Position numbers and translations under genes: made by a program. Of a stretch of DNA of 13,621 bases, positions 1 to 5,413 are shown piece by piece. The number at the start of each line of letters is the position of its first letter. Position 1 is the first letter of the stretch. Under the pieces are notes generated by a model. The model searched no databases, was not told the origin of the DNA, and saw only the letters and a list, made by a program, of their open reading frames with translations. This DNA is from an uncultured Bacteroidia bacterium (lineage in GTDB: Bacteria; Bacteroidota; Bacteroidia; Bacteroidales; Prolixibacteraceae): the NCBI GenBank assembly GCA_903859795.1, contig CAIOOC010000037.1, positions 1 through 13,621 on the forward strand. Reading direction: 5' to 3'.

Positions 1-1671
1 AGCGATAAGACAACCCGTGCCCTGATTCATTACCATTCGCCCGAATTAGTTTCCGGATACAGGTTTTCCTCGGGTAAGGCGAGCATACAAAGAGTCTATT
101 TTGCGATGCAGTTTTCGAGAAATATGAATGGATACAAATATTTCTGTGCCGATACAATCCAAGGTAATCAGGTTGCCATGGGGAAACAGGTGGCTGCAGC
201 TTTCTCGTTTGACAGTAAACAAAGCCGGGAACTTTTGGTAAAAGTGGCAATTTCATCCGCCAGTGAGGAAGGCGCATTAGCAAATCTCAAAACAGCAGAC
301 CGATATGGATGGGATTTTGAACAGATGCACCAGTCAACCCGTGCAAAATGGGATTCTGAATTATCCAAAATAAAGGTTGCCACTTCAGATTTAAATAAAA
401 GATCCATTTTCTATACATCTCTATATCATTGTTTCCTTGCACCTTATCGTTTTTCCGATATTGATGGATACTATAAAAATTTTAATCATAACCCTCAAAA
501 AGCTGAAGGTTACATCCATTACACCTTATTATCACTTTGGGATACTTTCAGGGCGGAAAATCCACTTTTGTCACTGATGCAACCCGAAGTTGAAGAGAAT
601 GTTATCCATTCAATGATTGCAAAATTCCGCCAGACCGGTGAAATCCCATACTGGGAAATTTCAGGAAATGAGGGAGGATCAATGATCGGCTACCATGCCG
701 CAGTACTGATAGCAGATGGTTTGGCAAAGAAAATAGGAAGTTTCGATAACGAGGAGTTATATAAAGCCCTGATTGACGCATCCGAAAGGAATCGCAAGGG
801 GCTGGACTTTTACCGTCAATTTCATTTCGTTCCAACCGACAAGGAAAAAGCGGGGACTGTTTCCAAAACTCTCGAATATGCTTACGACGATTGGTGTATT
901 GCACAGATTGCCAAACAACTGGGAAAGGATGAAGACTATCGGAGATATATGGAGAGATCGTCATGGTATAAGAATTTGTATGATCCTTCCTATCATCTGA
1001 TGCGCGGGAAAAACAGTGATGGCAGCTGGTATGAACCCTTTCAACCCCGTTTTGCTGAATACGGAAATGCACATTGCGTTGAGGGGAATACCTGGCAATA
1101 TTCCTTTTTTGCCCCGCACGATATACCCGGGCTTATTAAATTAATGGGTGGCAAACATGAATTTGGAATGATGCTGGATAGTCTGTTCACCCAGACTTCT
1201 GAATTGCTGGGCGAAGATGTTGCCGATGTTACCGGTCTGATTGGTCAATATTCTCAGGGAAACGAGCCGGATCATAACTCAGCCTATTTATTCAATTTTG
1301 TCGATCAACCTCGAAAGGCTCAGTTCTATACAAACAAGATTATAAATACGCTCTATAAGAATTCGCCGGCAGGGTTATGCGGGAATGAGGATTGCGGACA
1401 GATGTCAGCTTGGTATGTCTTCAGCGCATTAGGCATGTATCCCGTAAATCCGGTTGACGGAAGGTACTACTTTGGCAGTCCTCAATTTGAAAATGCGAAA
1501 CTGGAACTTCCCAATGGCAAAATCTTCACGGTTGAGGCTAAGAATGTTTCAAAAGAGAATATCTTTTTTAAATCGGTCAGATTAAACGGACAACTGCTGG
1601 ATAGGTTTTATGTCACTTATGAAGAGATTCAGAGGGGTGGAAAGCTTGAATTTGAGATGGTTAATAATTAG
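1..1671 (+). CDS. GH92 family exo-alpha-mannosidase, 3' part (5' end outside window)
   Basis: The frame is open from base 1 to the TAG at 1669-1671 (556 residues), so the ATG at 106 is internal and the true start lies upstream. GH92 enzymes are usually about 740-780 residues, so roughly 200 N-terminal residues (the beta-sandwich domain and any signal peptide) are missing. GH92 hallmarks are visible, numbered from base 1: SLWDTFRAENP around residues 178-188, EGNTWQY at 361-367, GLIGQYSQGNEPDH around 412-425 and GNEDCGQMSAWY at 461-472. Near the end, YYFGSPQF matches the closing strand of the family. Known for the family: these are calcium-dependent inverting alpha-mannosidases, usually periplasmic or on the cell surface. 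Glu361 in EGN probably supplies the acid, and Asp464 of NEDCGQ lies in the block associated with the base. The exact linkage specificity cannot be read. The next gene is 221 bases away across a repeat, so GH92 may be in a separate transcript. Confidence 0.95.
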   Translation, partial: SDKTTRALIHYHSPELVSGYRFSSGKASIQRVYFAMQFSRNMNGYKYFCADTIQGNQVAMGKQVAAAFSFDSKQSRELLVKVAISSASEEGALANLKTADRYGWDFEQMHQSTRAKWDSELSKIKVATSDLNKRSIFYTSLYHCFLAPYRFSDIDGYYKNFNHNPQKAEGYIHYTLLSLWDTFRAENPLLSLMQPEVEENVIHSMIAKFRQTGEIPYWEISGNEGGSMIGYHAAVLIADGLAKKIGSFDNEELYKALIDASERNRKGLDFYRQFHFVPTDKEKAGTVSKTLEYAYDDWCIAQIAKQLGKDEDYRRYMERSSWYKNLYDPSYHLMRGKNSDGSWYEPFQPRFAEYGNAHCVEGNTWQYSFFAPHDIPGLIKLMGGKHEFGMMLDSLFTQTSELLGEDVADVTGLIGQYSQGNEPDHNSAYLFNFVDQPRKAQFYTNKIINTLYKNSPAGLCGNEDCGQMSAWYVFSALGMYPVNPVDGRYYFGSPQFENAKLELPNGKIFTVEAKNVSKENIFFKSVRLNGQLLDRFYVTYEEIQRGGKLEFEMVNN

Positions 1672-1680
1672 CAATTCTTA

Positions 1681-1742
1681 AACTTTGCGCCTTAGCGTCT
1701 TTCGTGAATTTCTTTTTATCCCACGCAAAGCCGCAAAGTCGC
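1681..1742. repeat. imperfect inverted repeat of CTTTGCG/CGCAAAG words
   Basis: Just after the GH92 stop, ACTTTGCG at 1682-1689 can pair with CGCAAAGT at 1732-1739. CTTTCGTG at 1699-1706 can pair with CACGCAAAG at 1722-1730 with one bulged base. The loop is 1707-1721, and about nine bases (1690-1698) are unpaired on the left arm. From memory, phrases such as 'CTTTGCGCCTTAGCGTCTTTGCG' recur between genes in many environmental bacterial genomes, including Bacteroidota, so this is probably one copy of a dispersed palindromic repeat. No T-run follows the right arm, so it is not a classic intrinsic terminator, although the hairpin could protect or stop the GH92 transcript. Confidence 0.6.
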
Positions 1743-1790
1743 TATGAGAACAAATATAAATCAAACATTGATTTTACTTTAAAAGTTATA

Positions 1791-1847
1791 ATGAAACGAT
1801 TAAAAGTCTTTTTCTTAATGGCTAAATCCGGCATTATTTTTAAATAA
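1791..1847 (+). other. short signal-peptide-like reading frame (18 codons) of doubtful status
   Basis: This frame reads MKRLKVFFLMAKSGIIFK and then TAA. The basic start and short hydrophobic stretch resemble the first residues of an exported protein, but there is no cleavage site and no continuation. It may be the decayed 5' end of a lost secreted gene, a leader frame, or chance in AT-rich DNA. It is in the same reading frame as the DUF1349 gene starting at 1893, with two TAA codons between them. The sequence just upstream has TTGATT (1768-1773) and TATAAT (1787-1792), but their spacing of 13 bases is too short for a standard promoter, so I do not call one. Confidence 0.15.
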
Positions 1848-1861
1848 TTATTACAAGATCT

Positions 1862-1886
1862 AAGGAGTTGTAATTTAATGATATAA
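1862..1886 (+). promoter_or_regulatory. Shine-Dalgarno-like AAGGAG followed by a start-stop mini frame (ATG ATA TAA)
   Basis: AAGGAG at 1862-1867 is the strongest ribosome-binding-like sequence seen in the gene-start regions of this window. It sits 10 bases before ATG 1878, which opens only Met-Ile-stop (TAA 1884-1886). The start used for the DUF1349 protein, ATG 1893, is in the same frame but 25 bases from AAGGAG, which is too far for direct use. Either the mini frame is translated and ribosomes re-initiate six bases after its stop, or AAGGAG is incidental, since Bacteroidota rely little on Shine-Dalgarno pairing. Confidence 0.25.
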
Positions 1887-1892
1887 CTTATC

Positions 1893-2483
1893 ATGGGAAA
1901 TGTTTTAAATCAGTCAGAATTCACCTGGATCAACCCGCCGCATGAATTTTCTTTGGAGATTGACCGGCTTACAATCATCACAGATCCCGAAACCGACTTT
2001 TGGCAACGAACCTATTATGGTTTTCAGAATGACAATGGACATGCATTTGTCAACAAGACTGAAGGTGATTTCACTTTAACTGTGAAAACAGATTTTGAGG
2101 CTGTAAGTCAGTATGATCAATGTGGGATTATCCTTTACCATGACAGTGAGAACTGGATAAAGGGATCGGTTGAGCTTGAAAATAAGCAGTTTGCCCGTCT
2201 TGGTTCGGTAGTTACCAACCTTGGTTTTTCAGATTGGGCATCTACAGATATTTCTTCAGCTGTTACTTCGATGTGGTACCGGTTCAGCCGGAGGGGACAG
2301 GATTTCTGCATTGAGAATTCTTTCGATGGAAACGCATTTTATCAGATGCGGATTTTTCATATGCACAATCCCCTGGCTGGAGCCAGGGTCGGGTTGTATG
2401 CAGCCAGCCCGCTGAAGTCAAGCTTTAAAGCCATTTTCACAAATATCGAAATCAGGGAATGCATCTGGCATGATCACCCTTGA
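1893..2483 (+). CDS. DUF1349 family protein (Ree1-like, concanavalin A-like fold)
   Basis: The 196-residue product has no signal peptide or membrane segment and should be cytoplasmic. The pattern fits DUF1349: a tryptophan-containing opening (FTWINPP, 10-16), DFWQRTYYGFQNDNGHAF (35-52), QYDQCGIILYHDSENWIK (73-90) with the family's 'D..G....D..NWIK' signature, and GLYAASP (167-173) before the last strands. The fold is a single lectin-like beta-sandwich. Yeast Ree1, a relative, was linked to enolase regulation, but bacterial members have no firm function, and sugar or small-ligand binding is only a guess from the fold. The start is fixed by the in-frame TAA at 1884-1886. A 49-base gap separates it from the reductase gene, which suggests cotranscription. 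Length is normal for the family and no defect is visible. Confidence 0.85.
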   Translation: MGNVLNQSEFTWINPPHEFSLEIDRLTIITDPETDFWQRTYYGFQNDNGHAFVNKTEGDFTLTVKTDFEAVSQYDQCGIILYHDSENWIKGSVELENKQFARLGSVVTNLGFSDWASTDISSAVTSMWYRFSRRGQDFCIENSFDGNAFYQMRIFHMHNPLAGARVGLYAASPLKSSFKAIFTNIEIRECIWHDHP

Positions 2484-2532
2484 ATTAACAATTAATACTA
2501 AATATTGAGTGAACCGACCTAAATGAAAATAA

Positions 2533-3075
2533 ATGATGGAAGATCGTAAAGTTGTGGTATTTATTGCGATGAGCCTGGATGGCTATATCGCCAAACCGGA
2601 TGGTGATATCAGTTTTTTATCTCTTGTTGAACAGACAGGAGAGGATTACGGATATTCTGAATTCTTAAAAACAGTAGATACGGTGATAATTGGAAGAAAG
2701 ACGTATGATCGTATCTTCGAAATGGGCTTTGACGACCCTCACCCCGATAAGAATGTTTATATCGTCTCAAGATCAGCTGGAGCTGAAAATGGTCCATCTA
2801 AATATTTCAAAGGAAGTTTAAAAGGGTTGGTTGCAGAATTGAAAGGCAACGAAGGGAAAAATATCTATTGCGACGGAGGTGCAGAAGTCGTTAACGCCTT
2901 GCTAACCGAAAATCTTGTTGATGAGTTTATTATCTCAATTATCCCTGTATTGCTTGGTGATGGAATACAGCTCTTCAAAAATCAGAGGCCCGAAAATCAA
3001 CTGAAACTCATTGATATAAAGCACTATAATAAAGGGCTTGTCAAATTGCACTACAAACGACAATTCATAGCATAA
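2533..3075 (+). CDS. dihydrofolate reductase family protein (RibD C-terminal-like)
   Basis: This 180-residue cytoplasmic protein shows the DHFR-like/RibD-C pattern: a first strand and loop VVFIAMSLDGYIAKPDG (8-24), the nucleotide-binding GRKTYD (54-59), a strand ending in VYIVSRS (75-81), a glycine-rich CDGGAEVVNALL (113-124), and IPVLLGDGI (137-145). Proteins of this type (YyaP/YwjB-like) bind NAD(P)H and are presumed reductases. Their substrates are mostly unknown, and it should not be taken as the housekeeping FolA without testing. Two adjacent ATGs (2533, 2536) are possible starts and neither has a clear ribosome-binding site. The stop codon is two bases before the ATG of the propeller lipoprotein, so the two genes are probably translationally coupled. 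A cytoplasmic reductase between glycan-related genes is odd and may be a passenger. Confidence 0.9.
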   Translation: MMEDRKVVVFIAMSLDGYIAKPDGDISFLSLVEQTGEDYGYSEFLKTVDTVIIGRKTYDRIFEMGFDDPHPDKNVYIVSRSAGAENGPSKYFKGSLKGLVAELKGNEGKNIYCDGGAEVVNALLTENLVDEFIISIIPVLLGDGIQLFKNQRPENQLKLIDIKHYNKGLVKLHYKRQFIA

Positions 3076-3077
3076 AG

Positions 3078-5363
3078 ATGAGAATGAAAAGATATAAGGT
3101 ATTGAGTTTACCCTTCCTGATTTTGAATAGTGTTATAGTATTGAACCTATCTTCCTGTTTGGATCAATCCAGAAAAGAGGCATTCCAGCCACCACCTGGC
3201 ATTTATACGGATGTCCCGTTCATTCAGGAAACGCATATTGGGTTTCGGGTCAGTAACAATCCGGCAGACAACGAAGTGAGAAGCATATCAGTTGATAAAG
3301 AGGCAAATGTCTGGATAGCCACAGCCTCGGGGGTATTCGTTAAAAAACCGGATTCCCGGGAATGGCATCCTATAATTTCAGGCAAGGAGCGCGGTCCGGC
3401 ATATGCTGTTACTGTCACTGAAAAGGGGGATGTTTTGTTGGGAACCTGGGATGGCATATACAGGTTTAGTAACCATCAGCTGAAAAAGGATGAAGGGGTA
3501 AAACCTCCGATATCAAAGATTTGTAACGATGGAACGGGAAATTTTGCACTTGGACCCTATGGAATCTGGCGTTTTACCGGAAATAAATGGGAACCGCAGC
3601 AATACAGGATAGCACGGTCTGTCAGGGATGCCAAGACAGATCTTGACGGTAATTTATGGGTGGCTACCGAAGCGGGTCTTTACCAGTGCAAGGATGGCAA
3701 GACTAAACTTTATCAGGATGTTTCGGATCTGATCAGCTGTTATGCCAGGACAATTTCGTTTGACCCGAACGGAAATTTATGGGTTGGCGTTCTGGGGGGC
3801 GTTTCCGTACGTAACGGAGATCGGCTGATTAAGAACATCACTACCAAAGAAGGTATTCCCTCTGCACATGTGAATTGTATCCGTCAATCTCCCGATGGTG
3901 TTATGTGGGTGGGAACCAATGTAGGCGTAGTCAGATATTCACGGGATGGATCTCATTCATTGCGTTTTAGCAAGCGTTGGCTCACCGATGACAAGGTCAA
4001 TGATGTGGCTTTTGATGGTGAAGGGAATGCCTGGATTGGCACTGCCAATGGTGTCAGTGAGATCAAAAGAGGTAAGATGACGCTTGAAGATAAAAAAAAC
4101 AATTTATATGCTCAGTTAATGAGGAAGAACATGCGTGATCCCTGGACCTGCGGAGTACTAAGACTGGACATTCCCGGCGATACTGCTTCATGGCATAATT
4201 CGGATGATGATAACGATGGTGAATATACAAGCGGATATCTCGCGATGGAGAGTTTCAGATATGCAGTAACCAAAGACAAGGATGCCAAAATCAAAGCGCG
4301 GAAAGCTTTTGAATTCCTGAAATTTCTTCAGACCGTCACAGAAACTGAAGGATTTTTTGCCCGATCGGTTGTTCCTACAAACTGGACATATGTGAACGAT
4401 GGGAACAGAAGCTATTCTCCTCAGGAGGTGGCTGAAGAACTGGTCAGGGATCCGCGGTATAAACCGGTTGAAACGAGGTGGCGAAAATCAAAAGACGGGA
4501 AGTGGCTTTGGAAAGGCGATACCAGCACCGACGAGATGGACGGTCATATGATGGGTTATTTCTATTATTATGAGCTCGTGGCTGATCAGCAGGAGAAGGC
4601 TCTTGTCCGCGATCATGTTAAAAAGATTATTGATCATCTTATAGAAACAAAATACAACCTGGTTGACATCGACGGACTGCCTACCCATTGGGCGATATGG
4701 TCTCCTGAACAGATCAATCACGACCCTGAATGGGCTTCGGAAAGAAGTATCAATTCATTTGAATTACTCACCTACCTCAAATTTGCAGAGCACCTAACCG
4801 GTGATGAAAAATACGAAAAAGAATATCGCAGGTTGATTGATAAGGAGGGTTATCTTGACAATGTCTCTCATCTGAATCAGAAAAATCCGGCCTGGCAGAT
4901 CTATTTTGACCGCACACTTGAAGGATATCTTTTCCCTATCTTGTTAAAATACGAAACAGATTCAAAACTTAAAGCATTCTATTCAAAGCTTTATGACGAA
5001 TGGCTTGCCAATCAGCCCTCCGGCGAGAACCTGATAAATAACCTCACCTACACGTATGCTACAGGGAAAAAAGTCAATGTTTCTCAGACACTTGATTTTC
5101 TAATCGACACTCCGCTTGACCTTATGGACTGGCCCATCGATCACACACTTCGCGAAGATGTGCAGATTGTCAGAAGCCCGATACTGGAGGAGGTCCAGAT
5201 TTCGGAGCTGCCTCCGGCAAGCATCCGTGCAACAGTACGATGGGATAAAAATCCATGGTCTGCAAAACAGGGAGATCTGCGTATGGTGAGAGAACCTGTT
5301 TTTTGGCTGTGGCCCTACTGGATGGCACGTTACAACAGAATCATAGAGAATCCGAAACCGTAA
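3078..5363 (+). CDS. lipoprotein with seven-repeat two-component-type propeller and unrecognised C-terminal helical domain
   Basis: The 761-residue product has a basic start, a hydrophobic segment and the lipobox LSSC with Cys27, so it is probably a lipoprotein. ATG 3084 is an alternative start two codons in. Residues 68-330 hold seven repeats of the Reg_prop kind, each ending like 'D..GN.WVGT..GV': about 68-88, 107-130, 146-167, 184-204, 225-246, 266-287 and 308-329. Together they should form one seven-bladed propeller. Unlike hybrid two-component sensors, there is no Y_Y_Y domain, later membrane helix, kinase or regulator domain. Residues 340-761 instead form an aromatic-rich, mostly helical region that resembles an alpha/alpha toroid. 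Conspicuous blocks are WHNSDDDNDGEYTSGY (372-387, containing a DxDxDG loop), DTSTDEMDGHMMGYFYYYEL (481-500), DGLPTHWAIW (532-541) and PVFWLWPYWMARY (740-752). I infer an exported glycan-binding or glycan-cleaving protein; the reaction is unknown. A 50-base gap leads to the GH3 gene. Confidence 0.85.
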   Translation: MRMKRYKVLSLPFLILNSVIVLNLSSCLDQSRKEAFQPPPGIYTDVPFIQETHIGFRVSNNPADNEVRSISVDKEANVWIATASGVFVKKPDSREWHPIISGKERGPAYAVTVTEKGDVLLGTWDGIYRFSNHQLKKDEGVKPPISKICNDGTGNFALGPYGIWRFTGNKWEPQQYRIARSVRDAKTDLDGNLWVATEAGLYQCKDGKTKLYQDVSDLISCYARTISFDPNGNLWVGVLGGVSVRNGDRLIKNITTKEGIPSAHVNCIRQSPDGVMWVGTNVGVVRYSRDGSHSLRFSKRWLTDDKVNDVAFDGEGNAWIGTANGVSEIKRGKMTLEDKKNNLYAQLMRKNMRDPWTCGVLRLDIPGDTASWHNSDDDNDGEYTSGYLAMESFRYAVTKDKDAKIKARKAFEFLKFLQTVTETEGFFARSVVPTNWTYVNDGNRSYSPQEVAEELVRDPRYKPVETRWRKSKDGKWLWKGDTSTDEMDGHMMGYFYYYELVADQQEKALVRDHVKKIIDHLIETKYNLVDIDGLPTHWAIWSPEQINHDPEWASERSINSFELLTYLKFAEHLTGDEKYEKEYRRLIDKEGYLDNVSHLNQKNPAWQIYFDRTLEGYLFPILLKYETDSKLKAFYSKLYDEWLANQPSGENLINNLTYTYATGKKVNVSQTLDFLIDTPLDLMDWPIDHTLREDVQIVRSPILEEVQISELPPASIRATVRWDKNPWSAKQGDLRMVREPVFWLWPYWMARYNRIIENPKP

Positions 5364-5413
5364 TTGAAACTTCTGCTTATTTGGCGATTGTATAGTAAAA
5401 AAAAAGTGACAAC

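Noticed and set aside
602..1072. Minus-strand open frame of about 156 residues inside the GH92 gene
   Set aside because: It is opposite conserved GH92 motifs, and its composition (rich in His, Arg, Ser, Pro) is typical of antisense reading.
1768..1792. Possible promoter TTGATT / TATAAT upstream of the DUF1349 gene
   Set aside because: The boxes are only 13 bases apart, and the pattern does not match the Bacteroidota TTTG / TAnnTTTG form well; such words are expected by chance in AT-rich DNA.
3078..5363. Interpretation as a hybrid two-component sensor because of the propeller repeats
   Set aside because: There is no Y_Y_Y domain, transmembrane helix after the propeller, histidine-kinase, receiver or DNA-binding domain; the C-terminus is a helical domain of another kind.
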